Source of the DNA: Microbacterium oleivorans
GTDB taxonomy: Bacteria; Actinomycetota; Actinomycetes; Actinomycetales; Microbacteriaceae
Assembly: GCF_001691565.1 (NCBI RefSeq)
Contig: NZ_MAYO01000003.1
Coordinates: forward strand, 558,001-622,000
Direction of reading: 5' to 3'
DNA length: 64,000 nt
In this document: one piece after another, positions 8,321 to 20,655 of the stretch
How the letters are laid out: every line of letters starts with the position of its first letter
How positions within the stretch are numbered: the stretch's first letter is position 1
Program-made: the position numbers and the translations under genes
Notes under the pieces: model-generated
Told to the model about the DNA's origin: nothing
Seen by the model: only the letters and a program-made list of their open reading frames with translations
Database searches by the model: none

Positions 8321-8455
8321 CGTGATTCCCCCCGCGTGATCCTGAAACGCGCTCTGAACCCTATCGGGTCCGCACAGCCCCACGAAGGCGTCCTCGTCGC
8401 CACCGATCGCAGGCTGCGCTTTCGCGGGAGGGATGATGAGGACGCGGCGGATCAC

Positions 8456-8487
8456 GAAAGCCCGGACCTCGCGAGGCCCGGGCTTTC
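8456..8487 (-). terminator. terminator after tRNA-Asn
   Basis: The inverted repeat AAAGCCCGG / CCGGGCTTT (8457-8465 with 8478-8486) contains an inner CCTC/GAGG hairpin. It begins 4 nt beyond the tRNA 3' CCA and ends in a short T stretch on the minus strand. Confidence 0.75.
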
Positions 8488-8490
8488 TGT

Positions 8491-8566
8491 TGGCTCCCCG
8501 GCTTGGACTCGAACCAAGAACCTATCGGTTAACAGCCGATTGCTCTGCCAATTGAGCTACCGAGGA
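8491..8566 (-). tRNA. tRNA-Asn (GTT)
   Basis: On the minus strand this is a complete 76-nt cloverleaf with a 7-bp acceptor stem (UCCUCGG / CCGGGGA), the D arm AGCUCAAUUGGCAGAGC, an anticodon loop with GUU, the T arm GGUUCGAGU, and an encoded CCA end. It decodes AAC/AAU. A terminator follows immediately. Confidence 0.95.
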
Positions 8567-8627
8567 TCAGTCACCCATCACCGGGCAACCACACAATCGT
8601 AGCAAAGCCCGAGGGGTGCTCGTGACA

Positions 8628-9404
8628 TCAGCCGCCGATGCGTGTCGCCTCATCAGGGGTCCAGAGCACGTCCTCCAGAGACTGCCCGACGCCGACGGGG
8701 TGTCCGGCACGCAGGATGAGGACCTGGGCACCCAGATCGGTCACGAGATCTCGCTCGTTCGTCACGACCAGCAGAGCCATCCCGTCGTCCGTGCGTCGCA
8801 GGAGCGCGTCACGAACAGCCGGGCGGACATCCACATCGAGGTTCGCATAGGGCTCGTCGGCGATGAGGACCTTCGGGTCGAGGACGAGGCTCCGTGCGAT
8901 CGCGACGCGCTGGCGCATCCCCGAACTGAGCTCGTAGGGGTACTTCTCGGAAGCGCCGATGGGCAGCTGCAACTCATCCAGGAGTGCGGCGACCCGAAGG
9001 GCGAGCGCGCGCTCGTTGACGCGGCGGTCGCGCGCCGTGATGGGCTCGGCCACGATCTCGGAGATCGTCAGCCTCGACGGCAGCGCGGAATTGACGCCCT
9101 GGGCGAGGTGGCCCGTCCGGAAGCTGCGGATTCGGCGTGCCCGACCACGCGCCCGCAGGGAGATGCCTGCGACCTCCCCGGTGCCGCCGACGACGCGCAG
9201 GTCACGATGATCGGCACCCGCGAGGCCCGATGCGAGGCTCGACTTCCCCGAGCCGGTCGCGCCCATGACGGCGATCGTCTCACCGGGCATCACCCGCAGG
9301 GAGACCCCGTCGACGACACGCGTGTCGGCGGAGAGCCGGGCGATCGACAGGTCCGAGCAGGAGATTGCGGCGTCCGGGTCGGTCACTCGAGGCATGGGAT
9401 CCAT
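8628..9404 (-). CDS. orphan ABC transporter ATP-binding protein
   Basis: This 258-residue nucleotide-binding subunit has Walker A (GATGSGKSS), the ABC signature (LSSGMRQR) and Walker B (VLIADEP). The signature region and the EYVAEPI-like spacing (SEIVAEPITA) resemble oligopeptide/dipeptide (Dpp/Opp) ATPases. No permease or binding-protein gene lies nearby, so the partner is unknown. The start is uncertain: ATG 9404 has GGAAGG 6 nt upstream, and ATG 9395 and 9410 are alternatives. It lies 70 nt downstream of dnaG on the same strand. The histidine switch after Walker B is replaced by Asn in VTNERD, so ATP hydrolysis may be altered. Confidence 0.75.
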   Translation of the reverse strand: MDPMPRVTDPDAAISCSDLSIARLSADTRVVDGVSLRVMPGETIAVMGATGSGKSSLASGLAGADHRDLRVVGGTGEVAGISLRARGRARRIRSFRTGHLAQGVNSALPSRLTISEIVAEPITARDRRVNERALALRVAALLDELQLPIGASEKYPYELSSGMRQRVAIARSLVLDPKVLIADEPYANLDVDVRPAVRDALLRRTDDGMALLVVTNERDLVTDLGAQVLILRAGHPVGVGQSLEDVLWTPDEATRIGG

Positions 9405-9474
9405 CCTCATCCTTCCGCGCCCGTGATGCCAGTCGGCGTCGGTTCCGCGCCACCGTGCGGGACTCGTCCAGCAC

Positions 9475-11325
9475 TCAAATGGAGTCGGCGAGGGTCCGTC
9501 GGCGCTGATCCAGGTCCCGGAGCGCGACCCGGACCGCACGGCCCTGCTCAGACTCCGGCGACACCCGCTGGACCTCGCCGAGCAGTTCGGCCTTTTCGCG
9601 GTCCATCGCCCGGAGCCGCAATCGTCGGCACATCGCGCGAGCGGAGGTCTTCGCTTCGACCTCCGTCAACGCGGGGAAGGAAGACGTCAGCAGTTCCGCG
9701 GCGAGCCCGCGGTACGGCTCGCGCGTCGCGTCCACGGCCGCCGTCGACCATCCCACCCGCGATCGATCCGGTTGTGCGATGACCGCGTTCCGGACCGCCT
9801 CGAGTGCGGGATGCTCCATCGGGATCTGGAGGGCAGCATCCACCTCATCGGCATCCAGGACGTGGCCGTACTGCAGGACCCCCATCAGCGCGTCCCTCTC
9901 GAGAGTGGCACTCGCCGTGCGCGGCAGACTCGCCATCGTCACGCGGACCGGAGCCGCGCCCTCGCCGGGCGCCTCAGCCGGAGCAGGCCCGCGCTCGCGA
10001 GGAGTGTGACTCCCCCGTGCTGCCCGTTCGACCGCCGGCGTCACCTCGCTCAGATCCATACCCAGCTTGCGCGCCAGGACGCGGGTGTACCCCGGCCGCA
10101 GCGACGGATCGCGGATCTCGGCGACGATCGGCGCCGCGGCGCGCAAGGCACCCACGCGCCCCTCGACGCTGCGCAGGTCGAATCCCGCCAGTTTCTGATC
10201 GATGACGAACTCGAACATCGGCGCCTTGGCGTCCATCAACGCCCGCACAGCGCCGTCGCCACGATTCAGCCGCAGGTCGCACGGGTCGAGGCCGTCGGGC
10301 GCGACCGCGACGTACGTCTGGGCGGCGAAACGCTTCTCGTCGGCGAACGCGCGCAATGCCGCCTTCTGACCCGCGGCATCCGGGTCGAACGTGAAAATCA
10401 CTTCACCTGACGCACTGTCATCACCCATGACCCGGCGGAGGACGGTGATGTGGTCCGAACCGAACGCCGTTCCGCAGGTCGCGATGGCCGTCGTGATGCC
10501 GGCGAGATGGCACGCCATGACGTCGGTGTAGCCCTCGACCACCACCACGCGGTGAGACCGCGACACGTCCTTCTTCGCCAGGTCCAGTCCGTAGAGGACC
10601 TGCGCCTTCTTGTAGATCGGGGTCTCGGGGGTGTTCAGGTACTTCGGTCCCTGATCGTCGTCGTAGAGCTTGCGCGCGCCGAACCCGATGGTCTGCCCGG
10701 TGAGGTCGCGGATCGGCCAGACCACGCGTCCGCGGAACCGGTCGTAGACGCCGCGTTGCCCTTGGGATACGAGCCCGGCCGTCGCGAGCTCTTCGTCGCT
10801 GAACCCTTGGGCACGGAGGGCGTCGCGCATGTTGTTCCAGCCCTTGGGCGCGTACCCGACCCCGAAATGCGCCGCGGCGCCGGCGTCGAACCCGCGCTCA
10901 CCGAGGAACCGACGCCCGGCATCCGCCTCTGCGGTCGCGAGCTGCGAACGGAAGTACTCGGCGGCGGCCGTGTTCGCCTGGTACAGCCGCGTGCGTCCGC
11001 TCGTCTCGGGCGCGGCGCCGCCATCCTCGTAGTGCAGCTGGTAGCCGATCCGTGCGGCGAGCCGTTCGACGGCCTCGGTGAACGTCAGGTGGTCCATGGC
11101 ACGCAGGAACGAGTACACGTCGCCCGACTCACCGCATCCGAAGCAGTGGTAGTACCCGGCCTGGGGCCGGACGTTGAAACTGGGACTCCGCTCGTCGTGG
11201 AACGGGCACAACCCCTTCATCGACCCGACACCGGCGGACTTCAGCGCGACGCGCTCACCGACGATGTCGACGATGTTGGTGCGCGCCTTCACCTCGTCGA
11301 CGTCCGCTTGACGGATGCGGGCCAT
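9475..11325 (-). CDS. dnaG: DNA primase
   Basis: DnaG synthesises RNA primers at the replication fork. The 616-residue protein has the N-terminal CHC2 zinc finger (Cys40, His43, Cys61, Cys64), the TOPRIM catalytic core (VVVVEGYTDVMACH and the acidic FTFDPDAAGQ), and a C-terminal DnaB-interacting region. Although the frame is open upstream, the ATG at 11325 gives the canonical MARIRQADVDEV start and overlaps the dgt stop by one base (TGATG). dusB, dgt and dnaG therefore form one coupled minus-strand operon, an arrangement common in actinobacteria. Confidence 0.96.
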   Translation of the reverse strand: MARIRQADVDEVKARTNIVDIVGERVALKSAGVGSMKGLCPFHDERSPSFNVRPQAGYYHCFGCGESGDVYSFLRAMDHLTFTEAVERLAARIGYQLHYEDGGAAPETSGRTRLYQANTAAAEYFRSQLATAEADAGRRFLGERGFDAGAAAHFGVGYAPKGWNNMRDALRAQGFSDEELATAGLVSQGQRGVYDRFRGRVVWPIRDLTGQTIGFGARKLYDDDQGPKYLNTPETPIYKKAQVLYGLDLAKKDVSRSHRVVVVEGYTDVMACHLAGITTAIATCGTAFGSDHITVLRRVMGDDSASGEVIFTFDPDAAGQKAALRAFADEKRFAAQTYVAVAPDGLDPCDLRLNRGDGAVRALMDAKAPMFEFVIDQKLAGFDLRSVEGRVGALRAAAPIVAEIRDPSLRPGYTRVLARKLGMDLSEVTPAVERAARGSHTPRERGPAPAEAPGEGAAPVRVTMASLPRTASATLERDALMGVLQYGHVLDADEVDAALQIPMEHPALEAVRNAVIAQPDRSRVGWSTAAVDATREPYRGLAAELLTSSFPALTEVEAKTSARAMCRRLRLRAMDREKAELLGEVQRVSPESEQGRAVRVALRDLDQRRRTLADSI

Positions 11326-12689
11326 CAGAGACCTTCGATCGGTTCGGGCAGCGCGTACCCGGGGTTCGCGACGACGCGCGACCCGGCGGGCCACAGACCG
11401 AGCTCCCGCAGGTCGACGGGACCTACGAGCGCGGAGTGCCATTCGATCGCGAAGCGGTCGGTCAGAGTCGCGACCTGGTCGACGACGACCCGCTTGCGCT
11501 CGGCATCCGTCTGCGCCGCGGCGAAGTCCACGGCGTGTACGCGATCGAGGTGTTCGGGACGCTCGAGGAGCGCCGACGCGAGCCGCTTCAGCACGCGACG
11601 CTGCTCCTTGTACAGCCCCTTCCGTCCATCGATCGACACGACGAATGCACCGATCGTGCCCTTGAGGACCGCCATCTCGGCCTCGATCACGCGCGGCACG
11701 ATCATGCGTCCCCGATACCGCGTCAGAGCCGGGGTGTCGTAGTGCTCGCGCGTCGCGGCCGTTGCGGCGCGCGCGAAGCGTCCGATGAAGTCCGACGTCA
11801 AGTTCTTCAGACGTGCGACCGAGGCGCGCGTACCGTCGAACTCCGTCATCCACTCGGGCAGCCGCACCAGCCGGTACATCGCATCAGCGAGCTCGTCCCG
11901 GCTGAAGCCGAGTCCGACCCACGACTGGATCGCCGTGAGGAGCGACTCGCGCTCGCGGCTGTCCGCGAGACGCCGCGGGTCGAGGTAGCCGTTGAGCACC
12001 GCGTCCTCGAAATCGTGGACCGAGTAGGCGATGTCATCCGAGAGGTCCATGACCTCGGCCTCGATGCACCGCACCCGGCCGGGCGCACCCTGCCGCATCC
12101 AGTGGAAGATCGCCTCGTCCTCGGCGTACACGCCGAACTTCTGGCGCCCGCCCGGGTCGGGGATCGCGTGGTCGGCCGTCCACGGGTACTTGCACGTCGC
12201 GTCGAGGCTCGCTCGCGTCAGGTTGAGTCCGAAACTCGCACCGTCGTCGTCGACGACCTTCGGCTCGAGCCGGGCGAGGATGCGCAGCGACTGCGCGTTG
12301 CCCTCGAAGCCGCCGATGTCCTCGGCCCACTCGTTGAGCGCGCGCTCGCCGTTGTGCCCGAAGGGCGGATGCCCGAGGTCGTGGCTCAGGCAGGCGGTGT
12401 CGACCACGTCGGGCGACAGCTCGAGCGCGATCGCGAGCTCGCGGCCGACCTGCGCCACCTCGAGCGAGTGCGTCAGACGGTTGCGCGCGAAGTCGTCGGG
12501 GCTCGCTGGGCTCAGCACCTGGGTCTTGGCGGCCAGACGACGAAACCCCGCCGAGTGCAGCACACGCGCCCGATCGCGCGCGAACCCGTCGCGGAGGGAA
12601 CGGTGCTTCTCGGGGTGGAACCGCTCGGCATCATGGTCGTCGTAGCCCGTGGGACGTCCGGCGGCGATCCCCACGCTCGCGCCGGTCAC
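11325..12689 (-). CDS. dgt: deoxyguanosinetriphosphate triphosphohydrolase-like protein
   Basis: This HD-superfamily dNTPase cleaves dNTPs to deoxynucleosides and triphosphate and helps control dNTP pools. The 454-residue product has RLTHSLEVAQVGRE and the metal-binding HDLGHPPFGHNGE motif. The GTG at 12689 was chosen because it follows the dusB stop by 4 nt; an ATG at 12722 would overlap dusB by 29 nt and has no ribosome-binding site. It lies between dusB and dnaG, overlapping the latter by one base. Substrate range and allosteric nucleotide control cannot be read from the sequence. Confidence 0.93.
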   Translation of the reverse strand: MTGASVGIAAGRPTGYDDHDAERFHPEKHRSLRDGFARDRARVLHSAGFRRLAAKTQVLSPASPDDFARNRLTHSLEVAQVGRELAIALELSPDVVDTACLSHDLGHPPFGHNGERALNEWAEDIGGFEGNAQSLRILARLEPKVVDDDGASFGLNLTRASLDATCKYPWTADHAIPDPGGRQKFGVYAEDEAIFHWMRQGAPGRVRCIEAEVMDLSDDIAYSVHDFEDAVLNGYLDPRRLADSRERESLLTAIQSWVGLGFSRDELADAMYRLVRLPEWMTEFDGTRASVARLKNLTSDFIGRFARAATAATREHYDTPALTRYRGRMIVPRVIEAEMAVLKGTIGAFVVSIDGRKGLYKEQRRVLKRLASALLERPEHLDRVHAVDFAAAQTDAERKRVVVDQVATLTDRFAIEWHSALVGPVDLRELGLWPAGSRVVANPGYALPEPIEGL

Positions 12690-12693
12690 CGTC

Positions 12694-13854
12694 TCAGCCG
12701 CCACTGGTATCGAGCTCCGCATCAGCGAGGGCGGTGGATGCCGCGTGCCCGATCTCGCGCGAGTCCAGCCAGCCGTCGGGCAGTGCCGGACGCTTCGGCG
12801 TGCCTGCACGCCCACGCTGGCCCTCGGCGGCCGCACCGGGGTACGGCGCCTCGAGGTCGAGGGTCGCGAGCAGTTCGTCGATCTCCTCGAGGCTCGACAC
12901 CGTCGCGAGCTTGGCGCGGAGGTCCCCGCCCACGGGGTACCCCTTGAAGTACCAGGCGACGTGCTTGCGGATGTCGCGGCAGCCGCGGTCCTCACTCTCG
13001 AAGAACTCCACCAGCAACTCCGCATGGCGTCGGAACGCCGCGGCCACGAACCCGAGGGTCGCGTCGACGGGATCGGCAGCATGCCCGGTGCCGAGTTCGC
13101 GCGCGAGGTCGCCGAAGAGCCAGGGGCGGCCGAGGCATCCTCGTCCGACGACGACGCCGTCGCAACCGGTCTCGGCCATCATGCGCCGAGCGTCCTCCGC
13201 CGACCAGATGTCGCCGTTGCCGAGGACGGGGACACTCGTCACCGTCTCCTTCAGCGTCGCGATCGCGGACCAGTCGGCGTGCCCCGAGTAGAACTCGGAC
13301 GCCGTCCGCGCGTGCAGCGCGACGGCGGCGACGCCTGCGCCCTCGGCGATCCGGCCGGCCTCGAGGTAGGTCAGGTGGTCGGAATCGATGCCCTTTCGCA
13401 TCTTCACCGTCAGCGGGACAGCGCCCGCGGCCTTCGCGGCGCGCTCGACGATCTCGCGGAACAGGTCCGTCTTCCACGGCAGCGCCGCGCCACCGCCCTT
13501 CCGCGTCACTTTGGGAACGGGGCACCCGAAGTTGAGATCGACGTGATCGGCGTGGTCCTCTTCGACGATGATCCGGACGGCGGCCTCCACGGTTGCCGGA
13601 TCGACGCCGTACAACTGGATCGACCGCGGGGTCTCCGACTCGTGGTGGCGGATCAGACGCATCGTCGTCGCGTTCCGTTCGACGAGAGCACGAGTGGTGA
13701 TCATCTCGCTGACATAGAGCCCGGCACCGTACTCGCGGCACAGGCGTCGGAAGGCGGTGTTGGTGATGCCCGCCATGGGCGCCAGCACGACGGGCGCGTC
13801 GAGGGTGATGGGCCCGATGCGCAGGGGCGCGGGCGGAGCGAGGGTAGTGGACAT
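12694..13854 (-). CDS. dusB: tRNA-dihydrouridine synthase
   Basis: This FMN enzyme reduces uridine to dihydrouridine in the tRNA D loop. It has the phosphate-site motif APMAGITNTAFR, catalytic Cys111 in DLNFGCPVPKV, and GNGDIWSAEDA and GRGCLGRPW for flavin binding. The 386-residue length is typical. The ATG at 13854 gives the usual MSTTLAPPAPLRIG opening, but its AAGGA lies only 1 nt upstream; an in-frame GTG at 13863 preceded by GGGAGA is a fair alternative. It heads the dusB-dgt-dnaG operon and is divergent from the glutathione peroxidase gene. Confidence 0.93.
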   Translation of the reverse strand: MSTTLAPPAPLRIGPITLDAPVVLAPMAGITNTAFRRLCREYGAGLYVSEMITTRALVERNATTMRLIRHHESETPRSIQLYGVDPATVEAAVRIIVEEDHADHVDLNFGCPVPKVTRKGGGAALPWKTDLFREIVERAAKAAGAVPLTVKMRKGIDSDHLTYLEAGRIAEGAGVAAVALHARTASEFYSGHADWSAIATLKETVTSVPVLGNGDIWSAEDARRMMAETGCDGVVVGRGCLGRPWLFGDLARELGTGHAADPVDATLGFVAAAFRRHAELLVEFFESEDRGCRDIRKHVAWYFKGYPVGGDLRAKLATVSSLEEIDELLATLDLEAPYPGAAAEGQRGRAGTPKRPALPDGWLDSREIGHAASTALADAELDTSGG

Positions 13855-13917
13855 ATCCTTCACATTCTCCCAGACGGCGAGCGCATCGGGCATCTGCTCG
13901 AGTCCTATCGTGGAGAC

Positions 13918-14412
13918 ATGACCGACACCTCCTCCCTGCGAGAGATCCCGTTCACCACGGCAGACGGGAAGGAGGCGACTCTCGGCGACTTCGGCGACAA
14001 GGCGTTCCTCATCGTCAACGTCGCGTCGAAGTGCGGGTTGGCTCCTCAGTACGAACAGCTCGAGGATTTGCAGAAGCAGTACGGCGATCAGGGCCTCCAG
14101 GTCATCGGCTTCCCGTGCAACCAGTTCATGGGCCAGGAGCCGGGGTCCATGGACGAGATCCTCGACTACTGCGCCGTCAACTGGGGCATCACGTTCCCGA
14201 TCATGGACAAGGTGCGCGTCAACGGCTCGCACGCCGCGCCGCTCTACAAAGCGCTGAAGAAGACCCCCAACGCCGAACGAGCGAAGGGACCGGTGATGTG
14301 GAACTTCGAGAAGTTCCTGGTGACCCGCGACGGCGAGCTGCACCGCTTCCGCCCTCAGACGAAGCCGAACGAGCCCGAGGTGATCTCCGCGATCGAGAAC
14401 GCTCTCGCCTGA
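13918..14412 (+). CDS. glutathione peroxidase-family thiol peroxidase
   Basis: This 164-residue thioredoxin-fold peroxidase reduces H2O2 and organic hydroperoxides. It has the catalytic Cys39 in VASKCG in place of selenocysteine, Gln74 in the NQFMGQEP loop, and Trp128-Asn129 in MWNFEKFL. As microbacteria use mycothiol and thioredoxin rather than glutathione, the physiological reductant is probably thioredoxin or mycoredoxin (inference). The ATG has TATCGT 6 nt upstream, predicting a leaderless mRNA, with GGAGA in between. A strong bidirectional terminator follows. Confidence 0.93.
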   Translation: MTDTSSLREIPFTTADGKEATLGDFGDKAFLIVNVASKCGLAPQYEQLEDLQKQYGDQGLQVIGFPCNQFMGQEPGSMDEILDYCAVNWGITFPIMDKVRVNGSHAAPLYKALKKTPNAERAKGPVMWNFEKFLVTRDGELHRFRPQTKPNEPEVISAIENALA

Positions 14413-14424
14413 CATCGAGCACGA

Positions 14425-14468
14425 ACGACGAGGGCCGCATCCCCGATCCGGGATGCGGCCCTCGTCGT
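14425..14468. terminator. bidirectional terminator between gpx and dsbA-like gene
   Basis: An 18-bp perfect inverted repeat (14425-14442 with 14451-14468, 8-nt loop) sits between two converging genes, 13 nt after one stop and 12 nt before the other. It can serve both transcripts. Confidence 0.85.
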
Positions 14469-14479
14469 GGGTGGAGTGA

Positions 14480-15157
<678 letters not shown>

Positions 15158-15217
15158 ATCCCGTGCAACGCCACCTGGCCCTCGCGGTATTCCCTTCGCC
15201 GCTCCTAGGCTGGCGGG

Positions 15218-15784
15218 ATGCTCTCGGCCGACACCCCGCTCCCGTTCCGCCCGCAGCGCGTCGTCATCGCCGGCACCACCGGCGTCGGCAAGTCGACTCT
15301 GGCACGGCGGCTCGCGGAGATGTGGAGGCTCGAATACACCGAACTGGACTCGCTCTTCCACGGCTCGGACTGGACCACGCGACCCGAGTTCCTGAGCGAC
15401 GTCCGTCGCATCGCCGAGGGCGACCGCTGGGTGTCCGAGTGGAACTACTTCAGCTCCGGCGGCGGTCAGATCCTCGGCGAACGCGCCGACCTGACCGTCT
15501 GGCTCGACCTCCCGCGCCGGATCGCCCGCGCCCGGCTGCTCCGCCGCACCCTGCGTCGCCGCATCCGTCGCGAACGCCTGTGGAACGGGAACGTCGAGCC
15601 ACCGCTGTGGACCGTCTTCCGCGACCCCGGTCACATCCTCCGCTGGGAGATGCGCACCCACGCGACCTGGAAGACGCGGATGCCGGTGGTAGCCGCCGAA
15701 TACGGCCTGCCCGTCGTCCATCTGACGCATCCACGCGAGGTCGATCGGTGGCTCGCGGGACCGGCGGCGGACGCCGCACGCTGA
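15218..15784 (+). CDS. P-loop kinase-like protein (topology-modulation/FlaR type)
   Basis: This 188-residue adenylate-kinase-like protein carries a P-loop (AGTTGVGKSTLARR, residues 19-32) and an Arg-rich lid (RRIARARLLRRTLRRRIRRE). It resembles proteins annotated as topology modulation protein, whose true substrate is unknown. The ATG has TAGGCT 6 nt upstream and lies 60 nt from the divergent DsbA gene, so a leaderless transcript is predicted. It ends 3 nt before the end of the convergent uppS. A gluconate- or shikimate-kinase-like role cannot be excluded. Confidence 0.75.
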   Translation: MLSADTPLPFRPQRVVIAGTTGVGKSTLARRLAEMWRLEYTELDSLFHGSDWTTRPEFLSDVRRIAEGDRWVSEWNYFSSGGGQILGERADLTVWLDLPRRIARARLLRRTLRRRIRRERLWNGNVEPPLWTVFRDPGHILRWEMRTHATWKTRMPVVAAEYGLPVVHLTHPREVDRWLAGPAADAAR

Positions 15785-15787
15785 TCG

Positions 15788-16594
15788 TCAGGACGCGGTC
15801 GGTGCGTCCTTCGCGCCGCCGAAACGGCGGTCACGGGAAAGGTACAGCTCGATCGCACCCCACAGGTCCGTCCGCGAGAAGTCGGGCCACAGCGTGTCGA
15901 GGAAGACCATCTCGGCATAGGCGGCTTCCCAGAGGAGGAAGTTCGAGGTGCGCTGCTCCCCGCTGGAGCGGACGAACAGGTCGACATCGGGCATGTCGGG
16001 CACGTAGAGGTGCCGGCGGAGCGTCTTCTCCGTGATGGCGGAGGGCTTGAGCTTCCCGCGGGCGATCTCCTCGCCCATCGCCCGCATCGCGTCGACGATC
16101 TCGTGTCGTCCCCCGTAGTTGACGCACATCGTCAGGGTCAGTCCGGTATTGCCCGCCGTGAGCTGTTCGGCGTACTGGAGCTCCTTGATGACCGACCCCC
16201 ACAGCCGGGGCTTCCGGCCCGCCCAGCGGATGCGGACGTTCCACTCGTTGAGCTGGTCGCGACGACGGTGCAGCACATCGCGGTTGTACCCCATGAGGAA
16301 ACGCACCTCCTCGGGTGAGCGCGCCCAGTTCTCGGTCGAGAAGGCGTACACACTCAGGTGCTTCACCCCGGCCTGGACCGCACCGGCCACGACGTCGAGG
16401 AGGACCTCCTCCCCCGCGCGGTGCCCCTCGATCCGCGTGAGACCGCGGCGGTTGGCCCAGCGGCCGTTGCCGTCCATGACGATCGCGACGTGAGCCGGGA
16501 CCGAGCCCTTCTGGAACTCCGGCGGGTACACGCCGGTCCAGTCGAGCGGGCGGTAGGGCACCGCGTCGCGATGCGTGTACGGCTTGGGACTCAC
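15788..16594 (-). CDS. uppS: isoprenyl (polyprenyl) diphosphate synthase, cis type
   Basis: UppS extends allylic diphosphates with cis-isoprene units to make the lipid carrier for cell-wall synthesis. The 268-residue protein shows the VMDGNGRWA motif with catalytic Asp41, [15 protein letters not shown] and the C-terminal [19 protein letters not shown] block. The start overlaps the recO stop by 4 nt, so it is translationally coupled. Chain length cannot be predicted; actinobacteria often carry both a short-chain Z-farnesyl enzyme and a decaprenyl enzyme. Confidence 0.94.
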   Translation of the reverse strand: MSPKPYTHRDAVPYRPLDWTGVYPPEFQKGSVPAHVAIVMDGNGRWANRRGLTRIEGHRAGEEVLLDVVAGAVQAGVKHLSVYAFSTENWARSPEEVRFLMGYNRDVLHRRRDQLNEWNVRIRWAGRKPRLWGSVIKELQYAEQLTAGNTGLTLTMCVNYGGRHEIVDAMRAMGEEIARGKLKPSAITEKTLRRHLYVPDMPDVDLFVRSSGEQRTSNFLLWEAAYAEMVFLDTLWPDFSRTDLWGAIELYLSRDRRFGGAKDAPTAS

Positions 16595-17319
16595 CGAGGC
16601 GCCTCCAGGTGGGACAGGGAACGGATGCCTCGTTCAGTGTGCCACTGCGCATACGCCGCGATGAGACCGGAGGAAGCCGCGGTGGCGCCGCCCGATGCGG
16701 CATCCACCACATCCCACTCCCCCGCCAGGAGCGCACGCAGGAGGTCGGAGGTCTCGGCGCTCACCCGAGGCGACCCCGCCGGCGCGCACGCGGAGCAGAC
16801 GATGCCGCCCAGCTGCGCGACGAACCAGTCGTGCGGTCCGGGCGCACCGCACCGCGCGCATTCCTGCAGCGACGGCGCCCAGCCGGAGAGGGACATGACG
16901 CGGAGGAGGTAGGAATCGAGGACCGATCTCGGTGCGTGATCGCCTCGCGCCAGCGCGCGGAGCCCCCCGACGAGCAGCAGGTACTGCTGCGGTGTCGTCT
17001 CGGCCTCGTTGAGGCGGTCCGCCGTCTCGGACATCGCCGACGCCGCCGTGTACCGGTCGTAGTCGGTCGCGATGTCGGCGCCGTACGCGCCCAGGGACTC
17101 CGCCTGCTGCACGATGTCGAGCGAGCGGCCCTTGTACATCTGGACGTCGGCCACCATGAACGGCTCGAGCCGCGCGCCGAACTTCGACGACGTGCGGCGG
17201 ACGCCCTTCGCCACCGCGCGGACCTTGCCATGACGACGGCTGAGCATCGTCAGGATGCGGTCGGCCTCACCCAGCTTGTGGGTGCGCAGGATCACGACCT
17301 CGTCACGGTAGGTGGGCAC
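16591..17319 (-). CDS. recO: DNA repair protein RecO
   Basis: RecO is the 242-residue recombination mediator that loads RecA with RecR. It has the N-terminal OB fold ([14 protein letters not shown]) and the zinc site with Cys pairs in CARCGAPG and CSAC. The GTG at 17319 is preceded by GATAAT with a 6-nt spacer on the minus strand, which predicts a leaderless recO-uppS transcript. It is divergent from the TRIC gene, with only 35 nt between start codons, and both genes carry a -10 at the leaderless position. Confidence 0.94.
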   Translation of the reverse strand: MPTYRDEVVILRTHKLGEADRILTMLSRRHGKVRAVAKGVRRTSSKFGARLEPFMVADVQMYKGRSLDIVQQAESLGAYGADIATDYDRYTAASAMSETADRLNEAETTPQQYLLLVGGLRALARGDHAPRSVLDSYLLRVMSLSGWAPSLQECARCGAPGPHDWFVAQLGGIVCSACAPAGSPRVSAETSDLLRALLAGEWDVVDAASGGATAASSGLIAAYAQWHTERGIRSLSHLEAPR

Positions 17320-17325
17320 CCATCG

Positions 17326-17348
17326 ATTATCCCGTGACCAGGCACAAT
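17326..17348. promoter_or_regulatory. divergent leaderless -10 pair for recO and the TRIC gene
   Basis: GATAAT (minus strand, 17331-17326) and CACAAT (plus strand, 17343-17348) each lie 6 nt before their GTG start codons. Two leaderless promoters appear to be packed into 35 nt. No convincing -35 hexamers were seen. Confidence 0.5.
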
Positions 17349-17354
17349 GAAGGC

Positions 17355-18041
17355 GTGACCGAGCCGCAGTTCCTCATCCCCCTCTGGGCAGACCTCACCG
17401 CCGTCGGCCTCGGCGGCGTGCAGGGAGCCCTGTTCGCCTCGGGGTTCCAGGGGCAGCGTCGTCTCGATCTGCTCGGGGTCGCCATCATCGGCGTCGTCAT
17501 GGGTCTGGGCGGCGGCATGATCCGCGACCTGCTGCTCAGCACCACACCCGTCGCCCTCCAGAGCGACGGCTACCTGATCACCGTCACCGCGGCGGCGCTG
17601 ATCGGGATGCTGCTCGCCAACGTGTTCCAGCGCCTCAACGCGGTCATCGTGGGCCTCGACGCCGTCGCGATCGGGATGTTCGGCGCCCTGGGGACGACGA
17701 AGGCGCTCGCCCTCGGCCTCCCTCCGATCCCGTCGATCTTCGTGGGCGCCTGTGCCGCCGTCGGCGGAGGACTCCTCCGCGACGTGTTCATGGGACTCCC
17801 CGTCGCCATGATGCACGTCGGGTCGCTCTACGCCGTCGCCGCCGCGGTCGGATGCGCCGTCCTCGCCGTCCTCGACACCCTCGGGGTCTCGGCGGTGCCC
17901 GCCGCGATCACGTGCATCGCCGTGACCGCCGTCATCCGCGTGCTCGCCGTGGTCTTCGACATCTCGCTGCCGGAGCAGCGGGCCCTCTACCGTAGGAAGG
18001 TCGCCGTCGAGACCTCGACCATCCCGATCATCAAGCCGTGA
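17355..18041 (+). CDS. trimeric intracellular cation channel (TRIC)-family membrane protein
   Basis: This 228-residue protein has about seven hydrophobic segments and the two-fold repeat typical of the bacterial TRIC/UPF0126 family, each half with a Gly-rich motif ([12 protein letters not shown] and [12 protein letters not shown]). Bacterial members form trimeric K+-permeable channels. The GTG at 17355 is preferred over ATG/GTG codons further upstream because CACAAT lies 6 nt before it. It converges with leuA. The physiological role in bacteria is not established. Confidence 0.85.
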   Translation: MTEPQFLIPLWADLTAVGLGGVQGALFASGFQGQRRLDLLGVAIIGVVMGLGGGMIRDLLLSTTPVALQSDGYLITVTAAALIGMLLANVFQRLNAVIVGLDAVAIGMFGALGTTKALALGLPPIPSIFVGACAAVGGGLLRDVFMGLPVAMMHVGSLYAVAAAVGCAVLAVLDTLGVSAVPAAITCIAVTAVIRVLAVVFDISLPEQRALYRRKVAVETSTIPIIKP

Positions 18042-18075
18042 TCGGGCGCCGCGGGGCGGCGACCCCCTGCAGGAG

Positions 18076-20648
<2,573 letters not shown>

Positions 20649-20655
20649 TCCCCCG

